Origin: Hafnia alvei
Lineage (GTDB): Bacteria > Pseudomonadota > Gammaproteobacteria > Enterobacterales > Enterobacteriaceae
NCBI RefSeq assembly: GCF_034424155.1
Contig: NZ_CP139992.1
Span: forward strand, 3,302,012 to 3,366,011
Length of the DNA stretch: 64,000 nt
Direction: 5' to 3'
This document shows, in pieces, positions 40,410 to 48,303 of the stretch (within the stretch, counting starts at the first letter, position 1; every line of letters starts with the position of its first letter). The translations under genes were made by a program, and so were the position numbers. Under the pieces are notes generated by a model. It had not been told where the DNA came from. It did no database searches and saw only the letters and a program-made list of their open reading frames with translations.

Positions 40410-41072
40410 ATGAATTCCACATTAGCTCAAGACGATCAATATACGATTCTGTTAATTGACGATCACCCGATGCTTCGCAGCGGTGTAAAACAGCTGATTA
40501 GCCTTGAGCCACAGCTAAAGGTGATCGGTGAAGCCAGCAACGGCCAGCAAGGCATAGAATTGGCGGAAGAGCTCGATCCTGATTTGATTTTGCTCGATCT
40601 CAATATGCCGGGTATGAACGGGCTAGAAACACTGGATCAGCTTCGCACCCGCACACTATCGGGCCGAGTAGTGGTTTTTAGCGTATCTAATCATGAAGAT
40701 GACGTCATCAGCGCGCTAAAACGCGGTGCCGACGGCTACCTGCTTAAAGACATGGAGCCCGAAGATCTGCTGCGCTCACTCCATCAGGCCGCTGCCGGAC
40801 AAGTGGTCATCAGTGAAGCGCTCACGCCGGTATTAGCCGCTAGCCTGCGTGAAAGCCGCCCTTCTTCAGAGCGCGATGTGCAGCAATTAACCCCGCGCGA
40901 ATGCGATATTTTGAAGCTGATTGCGCAAGGCTTACCGAACAAAATGATCGCCCGTAAATTAACGATCACCGAAAGTACGGTTAAAGTTCACGTGAAACAT
41001 TTGCTGAAAAAAATGAAGTTAAAATCACGTGTAGAAGCCGCCGTATGGGTATTGCAAGAAAAGGTCTTTTAA
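40410..41072 (+). CDS. narL: Nitrate/nitrite response regulator NarL
   Basis: NarL activates narGHJI and narK and represses alternative anaerobic respiratory genes when nitrate is present. The 220-residue product (216 in E. coli) has a receiver domain with phosphoacceptor D63 in [13 protein letters not shown] and a C-terminal LuxR-type helix-turn-helix ([25 protein letters not shown]...[14 protein letters not shown]). The ATG at 40410 has GAGGAG about 6 bases upstream; the open frame reaches back into narX but without family similarity. A strong terminator follows. Confidence 0.96.
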   Translation: MNSTLAQDDQYTILLIDDHPMLRSGVKQLISLEPQLKVIGEASNGQQGIELAEELDPDLILLDLNMPGMNGLETLDQLRTRTLSGRVVVFSVSNHEDDVISALKRGADGYLLKDMEPEDLLRSLHQAAAGQVVISEALTPVLAASLRESRPSSERDVQQLTPRECDILKLIAQGLPNKMIARKLTITESTVKVHVKHLLKKMKLKSRVEAAVWVLQEKVF

Positions 41073-41082
41073 TTAAAAAATA

Positions 41083-41118
41083 AAAAGCCCGCGAGAAAAT
41101 ATCAGCGGGCTTTTATTA
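41083..41118. terminator. Bidirectional terminator between narL and the DsbA-like gene
   Basis: A perfect 10-bp stem (41083-41092 with 41105-41114) has T-rich sequence on both outer sides (TTTTATT on plus; TTTTTATTTTTT on minus). It serves two convergent transcripts. Confidence 0.9.
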
Positions 41119-41130
41119 CCGTATTAAAAA

Positions 41131-41766
41131 CTATTTATTCTGATCGACCAGGAATTTCACAACATCTGCAAATTCAGTGCGGTAACCGTCAATGGTTTTA
41201 CTCTGCATTCCATCATTTTTAATCTGATATTGACCACCAACATAGAATGATGGCGTACCGCGCACACCGAAAGCCTCGGTGGCATTTTGCTGTTTTGCGG
41301 TGATCGATTTCACCATAAAGCTGTGTAGCGCGCCGTCATATTCTTCGGCTGGAATACCCGCTTTAATAAATACTTGACGAATATCCTCTTTATTCTTTAT
41401 TGATTGTTCTTTTTGAACCGCATCGAAAAGAGGTTTTTCTACTTTATTTTCAATCCCTAATGCAATAGCAACAGACCATGCTTCGGTCAGTTCTTCGCCC
41501 ATAGAGCCCATGGCGCTGACGTGGTACTTCACCACTTTATCGTTCTGAGGCAGACGTTCGTTAACGGCTTCACTCACTTTATAAACATTCGCAAACTGGT
41601 TACATGGCGGGCAATAAAAGGAGAAAAATTCAACTACGACAGGGGCATTTGGCACCTTATTTTTCAGTTTTACGTACTGTTCGCCTTCCTGATAGTCTGC
41701 AGCGTGTGATGCAAAAGAAAATAAAGAGAATGTGCTGAGTAGCGCCAGCAAAAGATATTTTTTCAT
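41131..41766 (-). CDS. DsbA-like periplasmic thiol:disulfide oxidoreductase with CPPC active site
   Basis: The 211-residue product has a signal peptide (MKKYLLLALLSTFSLFSFASHA) and a thioredoxin fold with inserted helical domain as in DsbA. The active site is C52-P-P-C55 in EFFSFYCPPCNQF, whereas E. coli DsbA has CPHC and DsbL has CPFC; the cis-proline loop GVRGTPSFYVGGQY is present. It should introduce disulfides in exported proteins. The dipeptide between the cysteines tunes redox potential, so this paralogue may differ in oxidising power. The start is uncertain: ATGs at 41778 and 41766 both lack a clear ribosome site. Ivy, the next gene upstream in the same orientation, contains disulfide cysteines. 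Confidence 0.87.
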   Translation of the reverse strand: MKKYLLLALLSTFSLFSFASHAADYQEGEQYVKLKNKVPNAPVVVEFFSFYCPPCNQFANVYKVSEAVNERLPQNDKVVKYHVSAMGSMGEELTEAWSVAIALGIENKVEKPLFDAVQKEQSIKNKEDIRQVFIKAGIPAEEYDGALHSFMVKSITAKQQNATEAFGVRGTPSFYVGGQYQIKNDGMQSKTIDGYRTEFADVVKFLVDQNK

Positions 41767-41974
41767 ATTTTTGAACATTACCGTCATTAGAGAGTTAAAC
41801 AACGGCCAAAATGTTAGCATCAACGGTTATAAAACCCTGCCGACTTTACGGTTTATTACACAATCAAAGGCATAGAAATACAAACTCGATTATTAATTGC
41901 GCTCTTATAGTTTCAAAAGTAAATACTTTTATATGCAATACTTTATAAATAGGATGCATTGAAGTATCAAAATA

Positions 41975-42008
41975 TATTCCCCAAGCGATAAACAGACCTT
42001 GGGGAATA
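41975..42008 (-). terminator. Terminator after ivy
   Basis: A perfect 11-bp stem (41975-41985 with 41998-42008) downstream of ivy is followed on the minus strand by a T-rich ATATATTTTG run. Confidence 0.8.
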
Positions 42009-42031
42009 CTCGATGAAAATGCGGTAAAACA

Positions 42032-42496
42032 TCAGTTCCAATCAGGCGCGCTTTCAATTTGCTTGGTGAGCATCGCTTTTACCTGATTATCTGGCTTGCC
42101 TAGCCACTGGTATTTTGCGTGTTTACTTGGATGGTCGAGCGCGTCAGGCCTATCCGCTATTTCCACACGAACGCCCCAAGCCTGTTTCTTATCGTTGCTA
42201 AACGCCACGTACATAAAATTATTAGCGCAGTCATGTGGCTTGCAGATATTGCCAACCTGATATTTTTTGCCTTGCCACGTTACCCATTCTGGTGGCGTTG
42301 AAGTGCCTGAACCTTTACGTGCCCACACAGGCAAATTTTTCTGCCCTTTCACCATCTTCTGCCATGTTTGCTGATAGCCTGATTGTTGTACCAGTTCAGA
42401 GGTGGAGACCGGTATAGAAGCAGCCAAGCTGACGGTGCTCAAACTCATAACAGTACCTAGCAGCGCCACTCGTAGCATTTTTTTATCAATCATCAT
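42032..42496 (-). CDS. ivy: Ivy-family C-type lysozyme inhibitor
   Basis: Ivy proteins are periplasmic inhibitors of vertebrate C-type lysozyme. The 154-residue product has a signal peptide ending near LAA at residue 26 and the diagnostic loop C85-KPHD-C90, which inserts into the lysozyme active site; the two cysteines form the loop disulfide. The start at 42496 has AAAGGA about 8 bases upstream; other ATGs lie at 42502 and 42493. Outside the loop it diverges from E. coli Ivy, so it may belong to the Ivyp2-type subgroup. It is followed by a terminator, and the DsbA-like gene is the next gene in the same direction. Confidence 0.87.
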   Translation of the reverse strand: MMIDKKMLRVALLGTVMSLSTVSLAASIPVSTSELVQQSGYQQTWQKMVKGQKNLPVWARKGSGTSTPPEWVTWQGKKYQVGNICKPHDCANNFMYVAFSNDKKQAWGVRVEIADRPDALDHPSKHAKYQWLGKPDNQVKAMLTKQIESAPDWN

Positions 42497-42688
42497 CAAC
42501 ATCCTTTGCAGTCAAATATCTATTACAAATTAAACAACGATAAATCATACATACATTTTATATGACCACGCCATACGACAAAAGTTGATCCATACCACGA
42601 AAGTTATGACAAAAAAGCGGGAAATCCTCGTTGGTATGACAACTTAAGGTAAGCTATCAACCATAAGAATCGACCAGAGAAAATCAGC

Positions 42689-43540
42689 ATGTTCACACTC
42701 CCTTCGTTGCCACCGTTAGAAAAAAGCCTGCATAGCGCAGAACTTGCACACCCATTAAACAAGCTAGAAGAAGATAAAATTTCACAGATGGTGGCCGATC
42801 TGGATTTGAACGGTTCGATCAAAGAACATTACTTAACCGGCTGGATGGGACTTTGCCCACTGGTGATGATCCGTAATTATCAGGATAAACGCGGCACCTC
42901 CAATGGTTTTATGCTGACGAGTCCGGGCCATTTTCGCTTTAGCGTACAGGCCATTACCTTTCGTATTCCCAAGTTTCTGCTGTGGGCAACGTTTCGCCGC
43001 AAGCCGCGGACAATGTCGCTCATTGCCTATCAGCAATTAGGTGAAAACGGCGGTGGCCTGATGCAATATCGCAACATTCTCGACGCCGAGATGAAAGAAA
43101 CGGTCAACCAGCAATGGCGGGATATCAATGATTATCTCGGTGCGGCGTGCTATCAGGTTGAAAACGACTATCCGCTATGGCAAATGCTCGAGCAGACGGT
43201 AACGGAAGAGAAAGCTAACTGCTTAGCCACGATGTTAGCGTCCAATGGCAAAAAGCTGCAAAAAGATGATGAGTTTAGCGGGCTATGGCAGGGCGAACTC
43301 TTCATTGCCACACGCCCTGCTGGTGAAACATCGCCTGCCACATCGGTCATCATCAGCTGGCACGTCGGCGATGACATTGGCAGTTACCTTTATGGCTGGC
43401 TGAATAACGAACAAGGCGAAAAGCAACTTGCGTTAGCTATTCGCCCTGGGAAAAATGAGCAGTTTTTCACGCTAAACCGCTTTGATGCCGAACACGTTCA
43501 GCGCGCAGTCGCATTGTTTAAGTTAGTAACCTCTGAATAA
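42689..43540 (+). CDS. Hypothetical protein, 283 residues
   Basis: I do not recognise this protein. It has no signal peptide and no strong membrane helix; one moderately hydrophobic stretch (FRIPKFLLWATF) lies near residue 95. It contains scattered Trp-rich segments (TGWMGLCPLVMI, QWRDINDYLG, SGLWQGELFIA, SYLYGWLNN) and looks like a soluble alpha/beta protein. The start has AGAGAAAA at a plausible distance. It is a single-gene unit, divergent from ivy and convergent with the zirU-like gene, and shares with the latter a bidirectional terminator. Position inside the accessory block suggests, but does not show, a link to the envelope genes around it. Confidence 0.7.
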   Translation: MFTLPSLPPLEKSLHSAELAHPLNKLEEDKISQMVADLDLNGSIKEHYLTGWMGLCPLVMIRNYQDKRGTSNGFMLTSPGHFRFSVQAITFRIPKFLLWATFRRKPRTMSLIAYQQLGENGGGLMQYRNILDAEMKETVNQQWRDINDYLGAACYQVENDYPLWQMLEQTVTEEKANCLATMLASNGKKLQKDDEFSGLWQGELFIATRPAGETSPATSVIISWHVGDDIGSYLYGWLNNEQGEKQLALAIRPGKNEQFFTLNRFDAEHVQRAVALFKLVTSE

Positions 43541-43569
43541 AAAAGGGGCCAGCTCATTGGCCCTTTTTT
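43540..43569. terminator. Bidirectional terminator
   Basis: A 10-bp stem (43540-43549 with 43556-43565) is bordered by T tracts on both strands. It separates the hypothetical gene from the convergent ZirTSU-like operon. Confidence 0.9.
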
Positions 43570-43578
43570 ATCTATCAA

Positions 43579-44673
43579 TTACGGCATAATGCACGCTACA
43601 CCTTCCGTTTTCTCAGCAAGGTTCGACGTTATATGTCCTGTTGCGGTATACACATAATAATAAGCATCTTGATCGGCAATAGCTTCTTCCGAAGTCCAGA
43701 ACACCGTACCCGCATGTGAAACATCATCCAGACTCGCTCCCCACTCTTGCCACAGTGAGTCACTTGGCACCGTACGATTGCCGTTTCCTGTAGATAAATC
43801 ATCACGGGTTGGCATTCGGTATCCCTGATTTTCACACCAGGCTTTCGCGTCATACCAGTTAAGTTTCCCTGCGGCTTCGTCTCTAAAAATAAAGAACTTC
43901 TGCGGATTGAAAACAATGGATCCTTTCGCTTCGTTATGACGAGCCATTATTCTGAATGCCCCCTTAGCCTTAATCGTGACAACGCCTTTATCGCTCACTG
44001 TAGCAATAGATGGATTGCTCGTTGTCCATTCATCAACTTGATCGTCCTCGTTATCCGTTTCTAACTTAAGTTGAGCACCGGGAAACGCGGTATGCACTGT
44101 GGCATCCGCAGTAGCATAATAGGTAGCACTGTTATTTGAAGGCGCGATTAAATAGCCAATCACATTTAGCGTATGTGGGTTAACCGGGCCCGTCGGGATA
44201 TTGTCGTTAACATCATAGGTACTAATATCTTTAATAGAGAGCACAGTATTTTCTCGAGGTATACCAGTAACCGTTGTCGGTGTGATGTTAACTCCGACTG
44301 TACAGCCTTTATCATTAGGATGAATCACATACTGATTAATCCCCGTAGCCAACACACGTTTATTGTTACTAGTGTCTGTACAAAACCACTCTACAGTTGG
44401 GAGCGTGACTTCCTCATCACCTTCGGCATCAGCGACCGTCCAGGACATTTTTATGATATCGGTAATATCCAACTCATCGTCTACGCCCATAGTTTCATTG
44501 ACACGAGTGAAGCTCACTTTGCCTGCTTCATTTTTGTCATTATAAATAACAGGGGCAGTGCCATTAATTATGCCCGCAGAGCCTGTCATATCCGTTGCAT
44601 TAACTATATTCAAGGAGCTAGAGATAAAAAAAATAAGTGCTACTGTGCAGCTATTGAAACGCTTTATTTTCAT
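43579..44673 (-). CDS. ZirU-like secreted protein with Big2-like and lectin-like domains
   Basis: The 364-residue product has a signal peptide (hydrophobic core at 11-25, cleavage near NAT at 26), an N-terminal module at about 28-172 that is clearly related to the same region of the neighbouring 44734-45621 protein, a Big2-like segment at about 193-246 (EWTTSNPSIATVSDKGVVTIKAKG), and a C-terminal domain at about 260-364 with WYDAKAWCENQGYRMPTRDDL, LWQEWGAS and FWTSEEA...YYYVY...ACIMP. The latter pattern, with C280 and C361 as the likely disulfide, is that of the lectin-like tip of invasin/intimin adhesins. The ATG at 44673 has GCAGGATGG upstream. Last gene of the three-gene operon. Confidence 0.78.
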   Translation of the reverse strand: MKIKRFNSCTVALIFFISSSLNIVNATDMTGSAGIINGTAPVIYNDKNEAGKVSFTRVNETMGVDDELDITDIIKMSWTVADAEGDEEVTLPTVEWFCTDTSNNKRVLATGINQYVIHPNDKGCTVGVNITPTTVTGIPRENTVLSIKDISTYDVNDNIPTGPVNPHTLNVIGYLIAPSNNSATYYATADATVHTAFPGAQLKLETDNEDDQVDEWTTSNPSIATVSDKGVVTIKAKGAFRIMARHNEAKGSIVFNPQKFFIFRDEAAGKLNWYDAKAWCENQGYRMPTRDDLSTGNGNRTVPSDSLWQEWGASLDDVSHAGTVFWTSEEAIADQDAYYYVYTATGHITSNLAEKTEGVACIMP

Positions 44674-44686
44674 AAAACCATCCTGC

Positions 44687-44722
44687 AATAAACGTTGAGC
44701 ACCGAAGCACTCAACGTTTATT
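44687..44722 (-). other. Intercistronic hairpin before the ZirU-like gene
   Basis: A perfect 13-bp stem (44687-44699 with 44710-44722) with a 10-nt loop fills most of the gap between the second and third genes of the operon. On the RNA it ends about 5 nt before the ribosome site of the third gene. There is a short UUUAUU inside the 3' arm but no U tract after it, so attenuation, mRNA processing or stabilisation of the upstream message are all possible. Confidence 0.75.
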
Positions 44723-44733
44723 ATTTGCGCAGA

Positions 44734-45621
44734 TTATTTACGCTTGGTCGATTTCAGTACTGATTTAACTTTAGCGGTGTAATCAACTTTCAGGCTGTAA
44801 CCCTGAACACCGTCTGCGCCTGCCGTTGCAAACACATTTTTCGCATTAACGTTAGTTGCTGGGATAACCAGATCTTTATTATCTGTGCTGCTAACAGCAT
44901 AACCACCTGCGGTACCGGTGGTTGCACTGGTGCCATCGAAGAACCATTTGTAGCTATAGTTAGCCGATGCATCAAGTTCGCCCGCATCTTGCTTACCGTT
45001 ATTATTAACGTCATACCAAACTTTGAACTGATAGGTATGGCCAACCAACAGTTTGCTATCTGCTTTGCCGATCAGGTTCACCGTTGGTTCTGCACTATCG
45101 ACAATCGCGGTACCGATAGTGCCACCCACAATTGGACCATCTGGAATATTATCGCTGCTATCGTATTTACTGATATCGTTAATAACGATGGTCTGGCCGG
45201 TTGTTGGCACACCCGTTGATGTTTGTTCAGTAATTTCCGCGCCTAAATAAAGACCGGCATCTGCATTCTGAATGGTGTAGTCGGCTTTGCCGTCGTTACC
45301 ACTCAGCATCACTTTATTGGCCCCAGCGCCATCGGTGGTGGTGAACCACTTAATGGAAGTCGTACTGCTGTCGGTATCGCCTTCAGCATCTTGTAACACG
45401 TAGCTCAAGGTAATTTTATCGCCTGGAGACATCGCATCGGTGGAACCACTGTGGTGATCGTTGGCGAAAGCAACGCTGTGAGCAGCACCTGCGGCGCTCG
45501 CTTTAAGCACCGGGAGTGTACCATTGAGCGTTCCTGCTGAATCCGTCATAACCGCCATTGCAAACGGGCTGCAACTCGCGAAAACAAAGGTTGCAAGTAG
45601 TGTTTTATTAAATTTTTTCAT
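44734..45621 (-). CDS. ZirS-like secreted protein sharing its C-terminal module with the barrel protein
   Basis: The 295-residue product has a signal peptide (MKKFNKTLLATFVFASCSPFAMA, cleavage after residue 23), an N-terminal module at about 26-166 related to that of the ZirU-like protein, and a C-terminal module at 169-295 that is closely similar to the last 137 residues of the inverse autotransporter upstream (shared TAIVDS, PTVNL, GHxYQFK, DGVQGY-L-KVDY). A D204-to-E215 segment fits a calcium-binding EF-hand-like loop (D-x-N-x-N-G-x-x-D-x-x-E). Size, order and signal peptide match ZirS of Salmonella ZirTS; detailed homology is inference. An ATG at 45636 would add five residues. Confidence 0.78.
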   Translation of the reverse strand: MKKFNKTLLATFVFASCSPFAMAVMTDSAGTLNGTLPVLKASAAGAAHSVAFANDHHSGSTDAMSPGDKITLSYVLQDAEGDTDSSTTSIKWFTTTDGAGANKVMLSGNDGKADYTIQNADAGLYLGAEITEQTSTGVPTTGQTIVINDISKYDSSDNIPDGPIVGGTIGTAIVDSAEPTVNLIGKADSKLLVGHTYQFKVWYDVNNNGKQDAGELDASANYSYKWFFDGTSATTGTAGGYAVSSTDNKDLVIPATNVNAKNVFATAGADGVQGYSLKVDYTAKVKSVLKSTKRK

Positions 45622-45675
45622 ATCGAAATGACTCATTAAGTTAATATTAATTAAAACCTAAATAATCTGGGCTTA

Positions 45676-47928
45676 TTATTTTTCGCGCAGCTTATTCATG
45701 ATTTGTTGTCCTTCTGGCGTTAGTTGATAGTCAACTTTCAGCTCATAGCCCTGCACACCATCGACACCCGCACCCGCTAATACTTGACTCGCTTCTGCAT
45801 TCGTTTTAGGAATTAAAATAGTATTATTATTCGTCGTATTTACCGCATAACCACCTTTCGTCCCATTTGGGGAAACACCGTCAAACATCCATTTATAATT
45901 AACCAGTGAAATTAAAGGAGTCGGAACGCTATCAGAAACAGTTTCACGATCGGTGGCATCCCACTGGCCATTATTGTTGCTGTCATAGGCAATTTTAAAT
46001 TGATATTTATGACCTAATTGAAGCAAATTCCCTTTTTTCGCCGTTAAATTAACGGTTGGATTTTCACTATCAACAATTGCGGTATATATCATTGTGCTTG
46101 CAGAACTAAATTCGACGAGCACAGCATTCGTTTTTTGTGTGTTGTCATCACTCTTTGATGCGATGATAGAAAACACGCCATTCGTTGTACTGCCTAATAT
46201 GGCTTTAGACCCCGATGGCGGCTCTTTAAAGAACAAACATTCACTTCCTGATTTACATTCATTTTTCGAGGCATGGATAGCAATTTCATGAGCGTGAGAT
46301 TTATCTTCCACTTTATAAGCATGGAAGATCAGGTTCAGATTCTTGTCATCCAACAGCGTCGTCTCACCAGATAGCCCCGTTGTTTTTGCACCACTGGCAA
46401 CCAAGTTTGCAAAATTATTGCCATTTGCCAAAAGCTTAATCGCTTTCTTCTGCTCGCCACTGTCATCAATAACCAATTGGTAATCAATTGGGGCTTCCGC
46501 CACAATAATATTGACGGTGTTCGACTGTTTTGTATGGCCTTTTTCATCCACCAGCGTGACTGCAAGTCGGTATTTATTCGCGTTAGGATCGGTAGAATTC
46601 ACCCATGCAGGGAAGGTCAGCGTCCAGTGGTTATTTTGCCCATTGCTAATGTTTTCTGCCGTTAGCGCTGGCAAGCCGAGCGTACTTTCAGGGCTAAAAT
46701 TGCCTATCGGCACCCATTTCGCACTTTTAATTTTTAGATGCGAAGTCACGGTGGCATTCGCTGTCCAATGGCAGCCTTCATAAGCCTCGGCGCTGTCGGG
46801 ATCATCAGACAGAATACAGGCCGTCGCAGTGCCGGTTGGCTTAAGATAAAGCCCTACATCGAGATCGTTTTTCTCGCGATATTCCAGCACGATGTCATTA
46901 TTCCGATCGACAAAATCCATGCGGCTACCAGCCAGGCTACGCATATTCGCAACTTCATCACCATCAAGCTGTTTTGATAAAGGAACTCCGATGCGGTAAT
47001 CCAAACTAAGATTAGCCGTCATCTCATTTTGATCCGAATCTCCTTTTTTATATCCTGCCTGCAGCGTAATTAGCGGAACCGGGGTGTAGTCGATACTGAC
47101 CGTCACGGCTGATGGGTCTTCCTGCAAACTATCTTTGCCAAATAACGCGACCTGATTGCCGTAGTATTGTTCATATACCACCGATGAGCCCAGTTGCGGG
47201 TAAGCGGGGAGATAGGCCTGTAAGCGGACATCCCAACCACGTGCAGGACGTTCCTGATAATCATCAAAATCAGGGGAATCCTTCCAAGAAGAGAGTGGCA
47301 TATAATAGTTGCTGCTCAACTTTAGAAAGTTTGTCCAGGCTTCGCCGCCTAATCCCGCTCGATGATGACCACGCGTTATATCATGATCATAAAAAATATT
47401 AGAACCAAGCATCCAGTCTTCAGTAATATTATGGCGAAGGCCGATCCCCATATTTGCAATCGTGCGCCCGTCTTTATTATGAACTGAAAATTGGCTAAAC
47501 CAGAGGTCACTCTCACCGTCATACCACGGAACCAAATAATCAAGAGACGAGCCATCAAGACTCCCCTGATCATTAATGTTCAAATTCGTGGCAATGTGAC
47601 CATAAGGTGAAAGCAGAGATTCTATTTCTGATTGCGCTGAAGCTGTGGCTAGATTTTTGCCATACTGCAATGCTTCTGACTTCATACCTTCTGGTGTTAA
47701 ATTCTTGAAATTATCTTGAGCTTCATTAACTATAATTTCTGACGTTTTTTCCTCTGTAGGATTATTTTTTTTATTTGAATTTTCCGTTGAGGATGAGTTA
47801 TTTTGTTTTGGCGCAGAATCACTGATACCGAGATCAGGTAATTTAATATTTGTAGATGAATAGCCAACGCCTGAAATTGCAATACTTAACGATGGCGCTA
47901 TTAGGCAATACAAAACTATTTTTTTCAT
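45676..47928 (-). CDS. ZirT-like inverse autotransporter (intimin/invasin family)
   Basis: The 750-residue product has a signal peptide (1 to about 24), an Asn/Ser/Lys-rich linker (25-65), a conserved helical entry (NLTPEGMKSEALQYGKNLA), and an outer-membrane beta-barrel at about 100-320 of the inverse autotransporter class, including LVPWYDGESDLWFSQFS and GWDVRLQAYLPAYPQLG. The family plug/linker motif SLAGSRMDFVDRNNDIVLEY is at 331-350. An Ig-like region follows, and a C-terminal module at 614-750 is shared with the next gene's product; it contains a D-x-N-x-N-G-x-x-D calcium-loop-like motif at 649-660. There is no LysM domain and no lectin-like tip. First gene of the operon; only a weak ribosome site. 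Confidence 0.85.
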   Translation of the reverse strand: MKKIVLYCLIAPSLSIAISGVGYSSTNIKLPDLGISDSAPKQNNSSSTENSNKKNNPTEEKTSEIIVNEAQDNFKNLTPEGMKSEALQYGKNLATASAQSEIESLLSPYGHIATNLNINDQGSLDGSSLDYLVPWYDGESDLWFSQFSVHNKDGRTIANMGIGLRHNITEDWMLGSNIFYDHDITRGHHRAGLGGEAWTNFLKLSSNYYMPLSSWKDSPDFDDYQERPARGWDVRLQAYLPAYPQLGSSVVYEQYYGNQVALFGKDSLQEDPSAVTVSIDYTPVPLITLQAGYKKGDSDQNEMTANLSLDYRIGVPLSKQLDGDEVANMRSLAGSRMDFVDRNNDIVLEYREKNDLDVGLYLKPTGTATACILSDDPDSAEAYEGCHWTANATVTSHLKIKSAKWVPIGNFSPESTLGLPALTAENISNGQNNHWTLTFPAWVNSTDPNANKYRLAVTLVDEKGHTKQSNTVNIIVAEAPIDYQLVIDDSGEQKKAIKLLANGNNFANLVASGAKTTGLSGETTLLDDKNLNLIFHAYKVEDKSHAHEIAIHASKNECKSGSECLFFKEPPSGSKAILGSTTNGVFSIIASKSDDNTQKTNAVLVEFSSASTMIYTAIVDSENPTVNLTAKKGNLLQLGHKYQFKIAYDSNNNGQWDATDRETVSDSVPTPLISLVNYKWMFDGVSPNGTKGGYAVNTTNNNTILIPKTNAEASQVLAGAGVDGVQGYELKVDYQLTPEGQQIMNKLREK

Positions 47929-48303
47929 ATTTACCGATAAGTATCATAAATGGAGAGTTACTTTATATAAAGTATATTTAAAATATCTCCTCCAGACCGT
48001 GAGCACGACAAATTATGAGCGAGTCGCCTAAACATTAAAACATCCAAAACTGGATAAACATTCAACTTGACTTGGAAAAAATCGCAGAAAAATAGTTATC
48101 ATGAGAATAAATTCAATTAAATTCAAAATGATAAGTAATATTTAATTTATATATTTAGCATTGCTACATTATAAATTTTTATAGAATAACTTTCTTGCGT
48201 ATTAATATGAAGAAGCACTTACACCACATACAATAAAGATAACGCGACTAATAACGATAAGACGCAACAAAAATAGCATGACTATTTAACACATAAGCGT
48301 TAT
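47929..48303. other. AT-rich promoter region of the ZirTSU-like operon
   Basis: This interval of 375 bp lies between the barrel gene and the CRP-like regulator, both on the minus strand. It is very AT-rich with many TATATTTA-like tracts and carries no supported open reading frame. It must contain the operon promoter and possibly regulator sites; no specific palindrome stands out. Confidence 0.5.

Noticed and set aside
44734..45621. Lipoprotein signal in the ZirS-like protein (cysteine at residue 17)
   Set aside because: The residues before the cysteine (V-F-A-S) do not fit the lipobox well, and a normal signal-peptidase site follows at residue 23.
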